Source: Quillaja saponaria
Taxonomy: Eukaryota; Streptophyta; Magnoliopsida; Fabales; Quillajaceae
Direction of reading: 5' to 3'
NCBI GenBank assembly: GCA_029379385.1
Contig: CM055611.1
Location: 5,580,001 to 5,644,000 of the forward strand
Length of the DNA stretch: 64,000 bases
The notes under the pieces were generated by a model, which saw nothing but the letters and a program-made list of their open reading frames with translations, was not told where the DNA came from and ran no database searches. The position numbers were made by a program, and so were the translations under genes. This document shows, one piece after another, positions 10,258 to 21,559 of the stretch; position 1 is the first letter of the stretch; every line of letters starts with the position of its first letter.

Positions 10258-12474
10258 AATCATGAAAAGGACAAGTAACACCAGAGATGAATGCTCACCT
10301 TATGCATGAATTTTCAAGAGAGGAGGTTGTTTTTTCACTTAATAAAATGCATCCACAAAAAGCACCAGGACTAGATGGTATGCTTGCTTTATTTTTCCAA
10401 TCTTTTTGGCAAGATGTTGGTGAGGAAATTGTTCATTTAGTGTTGGCTGTACTCAATGAGAGTGCGAATCCTAATTTGATTAACCATACTTTTCTAGCCC
10501 TTATACCAAAAGTGAAAAAACCTAAATTTGTCAAAGATTTTAGACCTATTAGTCTTTGCAATGTTTTATTTAAAATTATTAAAAAAACATTTGGTAATAG
10601 GGTAAAATTAATTCTTCCTAAAATAATATATGATACCTAAAGTGATTTTGTTCCTGGACGTCTTATTATGGATAATGTTTTGGTTGCCTTTGAAGTCTTT
10701 CATTATATGAAAAAAAAAGACAAAAGGAAAAAAAAAAAAAAAAGGAAAGATTTTTTGCTCTCAAATTGGATATGGCAAGGCATGTGATAGAGTTGAATGT
10801 GAATTCTTAAGTACCACAATGCTGAAGATGGGCTTTGACAATAGATGGGTAGATCTTGTTATGCATTGTGTTACTACTGTTTCATATGCATTGATTATTA
10901 ATGGGGAGCCTAGTGAGACTTTCTTACCATAAAGAGTTTTTAGGCAAGGTGACCCACTCTCACCATAACTTTTTCTGCTAGTTGCTGAAGTTTTTTCAAG
11001 CCTAATCAGGAAAGCAGAATTGGATGGCTCTATTGATGGCATCAAAGTAGCCTCTCATGCACTATCAATTAGTCACTTATTCTTTGTAGATGATAACCTT
11101 CTCTTTGCAAAAGCTAACTATTCAACAGCTACCAAAGTTAAGGAGATCGTACATCTTTATGAACGTGCATCGGGGAAAATGGTTAATCTTGATAAATCTG
11201 AACTTTCATTTAGCCGAAATGTGGATGAAACATTGAAAATGTCCAAGATTGGATGGGAATAAAGGCAGTTGAAAGTCACATAAAATATCTGGGATTGCCA
11301 ACTATCATTGGTAGATCGAAGAAGCATGTTTTTGAAGGAGTTAAGGATCGAATATAGAAAAAAGTCAAAGGGTGGAAGGAGAAAGCTTTCTCAAATGCAG
11401 GGAAAGAGGTACTTATTAAATACTTGGTTCAATCAATTCCAACTTATGTGATGTCTTGCTTTAGGATTCCAGCAGGAGTTTGCTCATAACTTACTTCATT
11501 GGTAAGTAATTTTTAGTGGAGGAGAAAGGGGAATGAAAAGAAGCTACAGTGGCTTAAATAGGAAGAATTCTTCTTACCAAAGAAATGTAGAGGAATGGGT
11601 TTCAGAGGTTTTAATTATTTCAACCTTGCTATGTTAGCTAAACAAGTATGAAGTATGGTGTCTCTACACCAACCTAAACTTCTTGGCTACCAAAGTCTAC
11701 AAAGCCTGTTACTATCCAGTTGGTAATATAACAAATGCAAATGTAGGTTCTCAACCGAGCTATATTTGGAGGAGCTTACATAAGGTAAAGAGTGTTGTTA
11801 ACATAGGGAGCAGTGGCTGATTGAGAATGGAAAAAATATTCTCATATGGAATGATAGATGGCTACCCATGTAGAATGGATTCAAGCCTTGGTCACCCGTA
11901 AAGATATTATCCCTTACGGCCATGGTGGAGGAACTTATTGACACTGACTTACATTGCTGGAATTCACACTTGATTCATCAAATTTTTCTACCCTTTGAAG
12001 TAGAATAAATCATGCTTATTCCACTACGTAGAGGTGTGTAAGAAGATCAAATTATTTGGCATTGATCTAAGGATGGAAATTATACAATCAAGAGTGCTTA
12101 CCACAAGTTATTATAGGCTCAAAACACACAACACCAGTCTGGTGCCTCAACGAAAGATATGAAATGGGCAAGTTTATGGAAGTTAAATAAACTATCAAAA
12201 GTCAAGCTATTCCTTTGGAGGACTGCCAAGGACATACTTCCAGTCCAAGAAACGTTATGCAGACATAACATTTTCACATGCAAAAGTTGTATTCGGTGTG
12301 GAAATTAGGAATCAAGTCTTCACGAATAATTATGTGGTCAGCATCTAAGCAAGCATGGAAAGAGGCATTAGTTTCTTTCCCCCTAAATGTTCATGATCTT
12401 AGTTCACTCATTTCGTAAATTCTCTAAAAATGGAACCAAACAAATATAGAACTTTTGCTACTCTATCATGCAAT

Positions 12475-12807
12475 ATATGGAAGGCGAGATGCTAACTGCT
12501 TTTTAAGGAGAAAAACTCACCTTTAGCTGCATTTAGGGGTGACAATGAGCCGAGCTAGCTTGTGAACAGTTCGTGAGCTATTCATAGGAGGGCTCAGATC
12601 AAGCTCGGCTCATTTAAAAAACAAGCCGATCTTGAGCTTTATTTTAAGCTCGTTTACTAAAAAGAGCCTAGCTCAATTTTTCCAAAGTTCGGCTCGTGAG
12701 TTGGCTCGTTTAATATTTTATAGTAAATTTTTTATTATTTATATATATATTTATAATAAATCTATTTATATACAAAAAACTACCATAAATTGTTACTTGG
12801 TTTAGTG
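12475..12807. repeat. Direct repeat A, copy 1 (LINE flank + hAT-like left half)
   Basis: About 333 bp, starting TATATGGAAGGCGAGATGCT and ending TTGTTACTTGGTTTAGTGA. It matches 13895-14228. It contains LINE sequence up to about 12533 and then the TAGGGGTGACAATGAGCCGA terminus of a hAT-like element rich in GAGCT/AGCTC. Confidence 0.88.
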
Positions 12808-13894
12808 AGCTAGCTAGTAGAGCTTTAATGGGGAAGACCATTGATGAAGCATTTGACTTATTGGAGGAGATGATTGCCAATAATTATCAATGGCCTTCTG
12901 AAAGATTTTCAACTTGAAGGGTGTCTACAATTCATAGTTAGATGCCATTAGTACATTAATTACACAAATGGTTGTCTTGTTAAAGAAAATTGACACCCTT
13001 GGAGGACAATTAAATAGAAGCCAAGCCATGGCTTGTGAGATTTGTGGGGATGCACATGCAAGAAATTTATGCCTAAACAATCATGAAGTTGCAAATTACT
13101 TAAGCAATTACAATAGGCAACACGGTAATCCTTACTCCTACACTTATAATCTTGAGTGGAGAAACCACCCAAATTTTTCTTGGAGTAATCAAGGGCAATC
13201 CAATGAAGCAAAGCCCACTTATCCAATTAGTGTTCAGTCAAAAGAATAAATTCCAGCACTTGAAAAGAAGCCATTTATTAAGCAATACATATCAAAGACA
13301 AATTCTATAATCCAAAGCCAATCGGCATCACTTAGAAACCTAAAAATCATATAGGTTAACTGAACAATGCCATTACAAGCTGTCCTCAAGGTGCTCTACC
13401 TAGTGATACCGTTCCAAATCTAAGGAGATGGAACCCTAATATGGAGGATTGCAAAGCCATCACTCTAAGGAGTGGTAAAAAGGTAGAATAACCTCCTAAG
13501 CAAGCTGAAATTTTGTCTAAGTAAAATGATGAGGTAATTATGAGTAGTAAAAAGAAGGCTTAAGTCCCAAAGAAAACACTCCTATATACCCACCTCTACC
13601 TTTCCCTCAACACCTTCAAAAGCCAAGACTTGATGAGAAATTTAAAAAATTTCTGAAGGTATTCAAGAAGCTTCACATCAACATTCCTTTTATGGAAGCT
13701 CTTGAACAAATGCCTACATATGTCAAGTTTGTGAAGAATGTAGCATTATCCTTCAAAAGAAACTACTACCAAAGATTAAAGATCCGGGTATTCAACATAC
13801 CAATTTCCATTGGCAAGTCATTTAATGGTAGAGCTTTATATGATTTGGGAGAAAGCATCAACTAGATGCCGTTCTCAAACTTGATTCATATAGT
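12808..13894 (+). pseudogene. Ty3/Gypsy gag-protease fragment
   Basis: It reads ALMGKTIDEAFDLLEEM and NNYQWPSER, then CEICGDAHARNLC (zinc knuckle-like) and NPYSYTYNLEWRNHPNFSW, then KAITLRSGKKVE, a linker, and ALYDLGESIN, where plant Gypsy proteases have CDLGASINLMP. This order matches the gag-protease region of Athila/Tat-type Gypsy elements. Stops and frameshifts are present and no LTRs flank it; it lies exactly between the two copies of repeat A. Confidence 0.85.
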
Positions 13895-14228
13895 GTATGG
13901 AAGGCGAGACACTAACTGCTTTTTTAGGAGAAAAACTCACCTTTAGCTGCATTTAGGGGTGGCAATGAGCCAAGCTAGCCTATGAATAGTTTGTGAGCTA
14001 CTCGTTGAGGACTCAGGATCAAGCTTGGTTTGTTTAAAAAATGAGCCGATCTTGAGCTTTATTTTAAGCTCGTTTAGTAAAACGAGCCGAACTTAATCTT
14101 TCCAAAGCTCGACTTGTGAGCTGGCTTGTTTAATATTATATAGTAAATTTTTTATTATTTATATATACATTTATAATAAATCTATTTATATACAAAAAAC
14201 TACCATAAATTGTTACTTGGTTTAGTGA
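13895..14228. repeat. Direct repeat A, copy 2
   Basis: Near-identical to 12475-12807, with point changes and an extra T in the T run. The identity starts in LINE sequence, so the LINE flank was duplicated together with the hAT-like half. Confidence 0.88.
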
Positions 14229-14260
14229 TAATTTGCACAAATACTTACTAAATGGTCTTG

Positions 14261-14543
14261 GGTTTAACTCTCCTAGCCTACAAAACTTTTTTAGAATTTT
14301 CAAAAAATCTTCAAGACCCTTTAAAAAGCCAAGATGAGCTTGAATATTTTATCACGAGCTTTTAACGAGCTTAAGCTCGGGAGCCTGAAACGAGCTCGAG
14401 CTTGCTTAAAATGAGACGAGCTGCAAAGCTCGACTCGTTGACAGCCCTAGCTGCAATCCTTTGCTCTGGTAAGTCATTTCTAGAGGAGTACTAAAGAGAG
14501 AATGGCAGGTGTGCAAATACGAAAGCCATGAAGCAAAATGCAC
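14261..14543. repeat. Direct repeat B, copy 1 (hAT-like right half + LINE flank)
   Basis: Starts TTTAACTCTCCTAGCCTAC, passes through the AGCCCTAGCTGCAATCC junction near 14450 and ends with CGAAAGCCATGAAGCAAAAT of the LINE. It matches 14555-14829. Confidence 0.85.
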
Positions 14544-14554
14544 CCTAGTGCAAG

Positions 14555-14829
14555 GTTCAACTCTCCTGGCCTACAAAACATTTTTAGAAAACATTTTTAG
14601 AATTTTCAAAAAATCTTCAAGAGCCTTTAAAAAGCCGAGCCAAGCTTGAATATTTGATCATGAGCTTTTAACGAGATTAAGCTCATGAGCATGAAACGAG
14701 CTCGAGCTTGCCTAAAATGAGACGAGTCGAGCCGAATGCAATCCTGTGCTCTGGCAAGTTATTACTGGAGGAGTTCCAAAGAAAGAATGGCAGGTGTGCA
14801 AATACGAAAGCCATGAAGTAGAATGCACA
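14555..14829. repeat. Direct repeat B, copy 2
   Basis: Tandem counterpart of 14261-14543, missing about 15 bases at the hAT/LINE junction (GAGCCGAATGCAATCC). The RNase H part of the LINE resumes directly after it. Confidence 0.85.
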
Positions 14830-17015
14830 ATGGGTTACACTACCTCCTGGTGTTTTTAAACTCAATGTAAATGTAGCTTTATTTGGGAACTGGGGAAGTT
14901 GGTTTTGGAGCTATTGTTAGGGATGACAAGGGATAAACTATAGGCATTGCTACTTGGCATGATATACAAACCTATGAACCACATATGGCAACATTTCGCT
15001 ATAGTTTGGAATTCTTTAAAGATCTTGGAGTGAGAAATGTCATTGCAGAGACCGATTGCTTGATTCTATTTGATGCGTTATAAAATAAAAAAAATTTAGA
15101 AGGGCTATTTTGGAGGACTGGTATAAGACTGCAAGGATCTCATTAGACGTTTCCAAAAACTTGCTTTTTCCCATACAAGAAGGAATAGAATTAAAATGGT
15201 GCATTACTTAGCTGGGTTTTCTATTTCTGGCTATATTAACTGTTATTGAGTGGAGGATGTTCCACTTGACATATTAAATCTTGTATTAGCAGATTCATCT
15301 TAATGAAATCGAAAGTTTGTCACTTAAAAAAAAATCATGAAAAGAACTTAACTCTTTTTCTTTTCATGAATAATGTGTGTAGATATAACATTTTTTTTTT
15401 TTTTATAGATGTTATTGAGCTACATTGTGCGGGCAAACTAGTCAGGGAGTTACTTGTTGAGTATACAAGGTACTAGTGGTTAGACTTGCACCAGTACCTC
15501 ATTTAATGATGGATTTCTTATGGCTTACTAAAATGTTAAATAACTATGGACACATAAAAGGGTATTATATATACTACTTATGTCCTAGTAAAACCTTTGA
15601 TGATGGACATTATTTGATTTTATCTAATAGTGAGGTGAATGAAATGTTGGATCTATATGAGGTTTACACAAATGATGTGGTAATATCCATTTATGTAGAT
15701 GAGGTTAGGAATATGTATTCTCCTTGTTCAAATGAAAAAGTGTATGAAGTAGAAATTTCATATGGTTATATAGGTAAAGATGATTATGAGAATGATAGTG
15801 ATATAAATTGTGCAAATGAGAGTGACTATATTTATGAGCATAGAGCATATAAAATTGGTAAGCCTTAAGATGAAGGAATAGTTGAAGATCATGACATGGG
15901 TGACTATGATAGTGAACTTTTACTTGACCCTCTCAATGAAAATTTTTGGAAGGAGAGATTAACTAGTGAAGATGAAATCTTTGATGTGCCCGTTAAGGAG
16001 GATAGAAACAAAAAATCCAAGATGAAAAAGAGAATTATTCAAGATACAATACCTAATAACTTTTTGAATGCTGATGTAGTTTCTGACTACGATAAGAGTA
16101 ATGAGTTAGACTCTTTAAGAGTTAGCTTATGTGATGAAAACTAAAATCCTGTTAAAGATAAATTTAATGAGTTCAGAGCAGATAGGGGCATGGGCAACAT
16201 AATGTTCACACAAGGTCAAAAGTTCACTAACATTATGATATTCAGAGAAGTAATTAGAGAATATAATAGTGACAAGGGCAAGCATGTTGACGAGGTTAAA
16301 ATGATGGTGATAGGGTTATTGTTGAATGCAAAGAAAAGTGTGGATGGAGAATCTATGGCATCTCATTGCGAGGTGAAGTTACCTTTCAAATAAGGAGTGT
16401 AAACCCATAACATGCATGTATAAGGGTATACAAATATAACTAGCTTATTTTGAATTACTTCGTAAAGAAATATTTAGAACAACTGAGAAGGAATCCTAAG
16501 TCGGAAGTAGCAAAATTCATGAGTGAAATCACGAGTAACCTTAAATGTGATGTTACAGTGTGGCAAGCATATAAAGCAAAATCAAATGCAATTGAAATTA
16601 TTTTTGGGGAATACAAAGAACAAGAAGCAATGATGGGACTACTATAAGAGCCTAAAGACATGGAATAAGGGAAGTTGTGTCAAGTTGTTGGTTGAAAGAC
16701 CCATTCCCTAGAAGCCGACCATTTTCAAAAGATTGTACGTATCATTCCAAGCTATGAAAAAGGGACTTAAGGTTGTAAAAGGTTCATATGTCTGGATGGT
16801 TGTCATCTAAAAAGTCCATTCGTAGGCTAACTTTTATTTTCTATTGGAAGGGATGGTAATGACAACTTGTATCCAATTGCTATTATAGTTGTTAAGATTG
16901 AGAATAAAGAAACATGGACTTAGTTTGGTTCTTAAACCTTAATTTCAGACATTGGAACAGTTGAGGAATATGGATGGACATTTATTTCTGATAGGCAAAA
17001 GGTAATATTTTATAA

Positions 17016-17288
17016 GGCTAAATTTCATATTTGGTCCCTGTAGTTTGGGTCAGATTTCACTTTGGTCCCTACTATTCAATTTGTTATAATTAGGTCCCTA
17101 AAATTGAAATTTTACACCAATTAGGTCTCTACTAGAACTTGTCATCTTATCTTTCACTGACGGAACCGACATGGCCTAATAGAAGCCATGCTGGACACCT
17201 ACGTGTATTGTACATGGCCAATTTTTTTCTTTGGCCTAACTTCCAAAGTATAAAACAACAGTAGTTTCTCCAAAAGGAAGAGAAACTA
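17016..17288. repeat. Inner MULE left terminal inverted repeat
   Basis: Blocks such as CATATTTGGTCCCTGTAGTT, ATTCAATTTGTTATAATTAG and GTTTCTCCAAAAGGAAGAGA recur in inverted orientation at 26853-27110. Confidence 0.93.
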
Positions 17289-17974
17289 CATGTTTTCAAA
17301 CCCAAGGACCCTACTAGTCCCTAATTTTTCTAAATCGTGCCAACCAGAAGGAAAATTTGAAATTTGAGACTAGGGTTTCTTATCATCGTTATGGATTTTA
17401 AGTTCAGACTTGGATATGATCATGTTTGGATTGCAAAATTTCGTTAGAGGTTCTCAAATACAAAGTTAGTGGTTGAAGAATTATGGAAGATCTGTTAGGT
17501 TAGGACTTTTATTTTCGTTTTTCTCTAGTACTATTATAGATTATGTTTTTACTTTTAGTAAAATGCCTTTATGCCTTTTTTGTCTTGTAAATTGGATAGA
17601 TGTTAATTTCGATGCATTTTATTCCTTTTATATGTTTTGAAATACACAACATTGTATCAGATTGGCTTTATCCGAGTTGTGCATTGTGGTTTTGAAATAC
17701 ATCACATGCTTGTTGTTTTTATCTTTGAGTTTTGTGTTGATTTGTCTCTTTCTTCCTTTACTTTACTTTAAAAGGGACATTGGTGATGATACAATCCAAT
17801 TTGAACAGCATTATGAGACACAGTTTTATAAAGAGTCTGAAAATGGTTCTTTTAGTTATGTGAATGGTGTAGTTAATGAATTTTGTTTTCACATACACTA
17901 CGACTCATACTTTATAGTTGTTAGTAAGGTTGAAAAATCTTAAAGTTCAATAGTTTTAAGATATTGTATTGGAG

Positions 17975-18103
17975 TGTTAGGAATATAATTGATATCTCAA
18001 AGCCTACACCCATAAGCTTTATTTATAGTAAATAATAAAACATAGACTTCCACATTTAAACAATGTGAGACTACATAATACAATAATATTATATTCCTAA
18101 TAA
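17975..18103. mobile_element. Small MITE or short LTR remnant
   Basis: TTAGGAATATAAT at 17977 and its exact reverse complement ATTATATTCCTAA ending at 18100 bound about 124 bases. TGTTAGGAATA is also a common Copia LTR start, so a shrunken solo LTR is an alternative. No clear target duplication. Confidence 0.55.
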
Positions 18104-20868
18104 AGGATGTTATGAAGACTTATAAGACAACCATGGAATTTAGTAATGGGGTAACTAGAACATCAAGTTGACACTATTGTAATTGTAAAACCTGTTGTTA
18201 ATGTCCTTGTTGTTAATGAAAATTAAATTGTAATGGTAGAAGAGAATGAGACTTTAATAGATGCTCATATGAGTGATAAAGAATGCTATCAGGATCAAGA
18301 ATATGATGAGGCAGATGGTAAGGATAGTTTAAAGGGATGTTACTTATATGATAGTGACAAGGACATAAACAATGATTATTTTGATGATAATTTATACATT
18401 GAAGTTGAGGACATTGGTAGAACTAACATGAGTGAAACTCAAGAGAAAAAAAAAATAGTAAGAAGATAAGCAGGAAAAAGAAAGACCATGATGGTGAGAG
18501 GTTTGTACTAGCTCCCCTTCCTACAGATTGCTATCATTTGGAATAGGATTATATGAGTGATAAGTTGGAATTTCTTGTAGCTTCAGATGATGAAAGTAAT
18601 AAAAGACTAGAGTTATGAGTAATAGACCTGAAGACACTATGTAAGGAGTATATTTGGAGGGTTGGAATAGTGTTCACAAACTTGAAAGAGTTTAAGGGTA
18701 CAATTATTGAATGGTCTTTGCTAAATGGAAAAGCAACAAAATTTAGGAAAAATGACTCAATCAGATGTAGGATTGAATGTAAATAAAGATGTGGCTAGGG
18801 GTTGCTTTGCAGCAAGGTTGAAGGTAAAAGGATTTTTGTATTGAAAACCATGGGACAGAACCACACATGTAACAAGGTTTTCAAAAATTTGCTAACTCTG
18901 CAAAAGTTGTAGACATAGTTGTTGATAAGGTGAAAGTGAACTATAAAATTAAGTTGTTTGGCATTCAAGATGATATGAGAGAGAAATACAATGTTAGGAT
19001 ATTAGGGACTGTAGCATATAAGGCTAGGTTAAAGGTTGTACATAAAATTGAAGGGACCTATATAAAGTAATATTCAAAATTGTGGGGCTTCTGTACTAAA
19101 TTGAGAAGAAGCAGTCCTGGTATCACTTGTCAAATGAAGTTATGGAGACCACAACTTAAAGTCAAACCAATATTTGAGAGACTATAGATATGCTTTGAAG
19201 CTTGTAAAAAGGGTTTCTTAGTATCTTGTAGGCCAATAATTAGCATTAATGGATGTCACCTCAAAAGGTAATATGGTGAACAACTATTAATGGCAGTTGG
19301 GGTGGACCTAATAATCAATGCTTTTCCCTTACATTTATAACAGTTGAGTATGAAACTAAGGACAACTAGACTTGGTTTTTGGAAAAAACTGCTTAATGAC
19401 ATAGGTGATGTTAAGAATAATAAATGGGTTTTCATCTCTAATCAATAAAAAGTAAACATCGCACACTTGGTTTTTAAGTAATTGCATGCATTAAAGGCAC
19501 TCTACTAATACATTAATTCATTTTACAGGGTCTAGTACCTGCACTAGATGAGCTTTTAGAAATGGTGAATCCAAGGTCTACCTTAAGCATTTGTATGGCA
19601 ACTTTAAGGCAAAATATGGTGACAACACAAAACTTAGACATTTAGTCTATGTTGTTGCAAATACACCCTACTACCAACTTTGGGAAAGACTCACAGGAAA
19701 GGTGAAAAGGATTCATGGACATGCATATGACTGGCTCATGGAACATCCTACTAAGCACTGGTATAGGCACAGTTTCAGTTTCTACCTAAAGTGACGTGTT
19801 GATGAACAATATAACAAAAGCCTTCTATAAGACTATCTTGTCTGTAGGGGACAAGCCAATAATCAAGATGTTTGAATTTATAAGGGAACATTTGATGAAT
19901 AGATTCACTGAATTAAGGGGAAAGGCTAAAAGGTACAAGATGATATCATGCCTAGGGTAAAGAGAAAACTGGACAAGGAAATTACTCACTTAAAACATGA
20001 GGAAAACTAAGTAGGCTAGAAATAAGAAGTTTGAGACCTTTTATGATGGATAAGTTTGCAGTGGACTTAGATTTACAACCATGTAGCTACAGGTAAAGGT
20101 TTTTATTTTCTTAATGTATAATTCCATTTGGTTTCTTAAGCTGAACTGTTTAAATCCTTTGCCATGTAGGTTTGGGGAACTTACATGCTTGCCTTATAGG
20201 CATGCAATCAGCTGCATCCACTTAAGAGGGGAAGAACTAGAACCAAGGAACGAAAATTCGCATCGATTCACCTGTTTCGGGCGAATCAATTCGGTTTTTA
20301 CACACATGAAAATGAATCACATATACAAAAACGAAAGCTTGTAGTTTCGGTGGAAATAGAGCTGATTCTATTGTTTCCAACCAAAACGGATCGACACACA
20401 TGTGGGTACCAAAATTGTAGGTCTATAGGTACGAAAAGGGGAAGAAAAAGCAAAAGCAAAAGCAGACAATTTTTTTTTAAAAAAAAAAACGCACTAGATA
20501 AGAAGAGGATAGGAGAGCAGATCTTAGTTAGTTTGATTGCAGGAGTAAGAGAGAACCTTGATTCTCTTGCAAGAGCTGGAATTGATCTACGACTGGGTGT
20601 AAAGTAGCAGAGTTGAAGACAAAGTTAAAGAAGAGAGAGTTGCAAAGCAGGAAATAGTTGTAGTTGCAGTTGCAAGAAGAGTCCGTACGTTTAATTGTGT
20701 ATTTTTTTTAAATTTTTTTTTCTGTTTTAGTAATTAGTATATAAGGCTGGGCTTAAACATGTATATAACTTTTTCTATATAATATAATATGATAATTATA
20801 GTTTAATATAACTTGTTAATCAATTTTTTTAACTTTTTTTTTCTTCTTCTTGTTTTGACAATAAATTC

Positions 20869-20894
20869 ATATATATATATATATATATATATAT
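20869..20894. repeat. (AT)13 microsatellite
   Basis: Thirteen uninterrupted AT units in the hAT 5' non-coding region. Confidence 0.95.
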
Positions 20895-20985
20895 CAAAAT
20901 ATATATTGAGCTTTTTAATTTAAAGTTAGTTTAACTGTTGAAATAGTGAAAAAAAATAATAACAAATATTCATTTATATATGTTT

Positions 20986-21117
20986 ATTAACCTATAACAT
21001 TAGTAAATATGAATAAGTTAGAAAATAATTTTTATGTCATTAACCTATAACATTAGTAAATATGAATAAGTTAGAAAATAACTTTTATGTCATTAACCTA
21101 TAATATTAGTAAATATT
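20986..21117. repeat. 53-bp tandem repeat, 2.5 copies, in the hAT leader
   Basis: Units starting ATTAACCTATAACATTAGTA lie at 20986, 21039 and 21092 (the third is partial). Weaker echoes of the same motif occur near 21305 and 21358, so the AT-rich leader grew by repeated duplication. Confidence 0.88.
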
Positions 21118-21559
21118 AATTAATTATATTTTTTTAAAATTTTAATTATTATCTATTTCTTCTATTATTTAATTTATTTAAAATTTCAATTATTAGTATT
21201 TATTTGTAAATAGCACAAACAATAAGGTTTTTATTTTAAAGTTAGTTTAATTTTTAAAATAGTGAAAAAAAAAAAATAGATATAAATTATTTATATATGT
21301 TCATTAACTTAGAACATTAGTAGAAATGAATTATTTTAAAAATAATTTTTAAGTTTATTATCCTATAACATCAATAAATATGACTTAATTAGAAAATACA
21401 TTATTTAAAATTATTTTTGTCTATCAATTTAATTTATTTAAATTTTCAACTATTGTAATTTATATAATTTTAATTTTTTTTATTTAATTTCAATTATTAT
21501 CTTCTTCTTTTTTAATTTAATTAGGCTTGCATGTTTTATATTTTTGCAGTTAAAAATGA

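Larger units (their letters stand above)
12535..14450. mobile_element. hAT-like element within the LINE, rearranged
   Basis: The left terminus TAGGGGTGACAATGAGCCG (near 12535) and the right terminus, which reads TAGGGCTGTCAACGAGTCGA as reverse complement (near 14450), form imperfect terminal repeats. AGCTGCAT before and AGCTGCAA after could be the 8-bp duplication. Internally a second left half (repeat A copy 2) and a Gypsy fragment are present, so the element has been duplicated or recombined since insertion. No hAT transposase is present. Confidence 0.6.
10287..15290 (+). pseudogene. LINE ORF2 remnant: reverse transcriptase, zf-RVT and RNase H
   Basis: RT pieces read HPQKAPGLDGM, FLALIPKVKKP and DFRPISLCNVLFKIIKK (10287-10640), then the catalytic-loop region SHLFFVDDNLLFAKA (11089-11130; FVDD where active elements have FADD). 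A zinc-binding RVT segment (WKLNKLSKVKLFLWRTAKDILP...CIRCG) lies near 12170-12310. After the interruption an RNase H-like domain continues (LPPGVFKLNVNVALFG...AIVRD...AETDC, 14830-15070). Stops and frameshifts are spread throughout. The endonuclease and ORF1 were never copied. Confidence 0.88.
10273..15332 (+). mobile_element. 5'-truncated L1-type LINE inside the outer MULE
   Basis: The element begins directly inside the reverse transcriptase region and ends in a short poly(A) (15325-15334). AATCATGAAAAGGAC at 10258-10272 and AATCATGAAAAGAAC at 15333-15347 form a 15-bp target duplication with one mismatch. 5' truncation, a 3' A tail and a long duplication are the marks of target-primed reverse transcription. 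A hAT-like/Gypsy patchwork interrupts it at about 12475-14829. Confidence 0.9.

Noticed and set aside
12465..14829. LTRs of a small retrotransposon (repeat A copies around the Gypsy fragment)
   Set aside because: The repeats contain LINE sequence and a hAT terminus, lack TG...CA ends, and no primer binding site follows.
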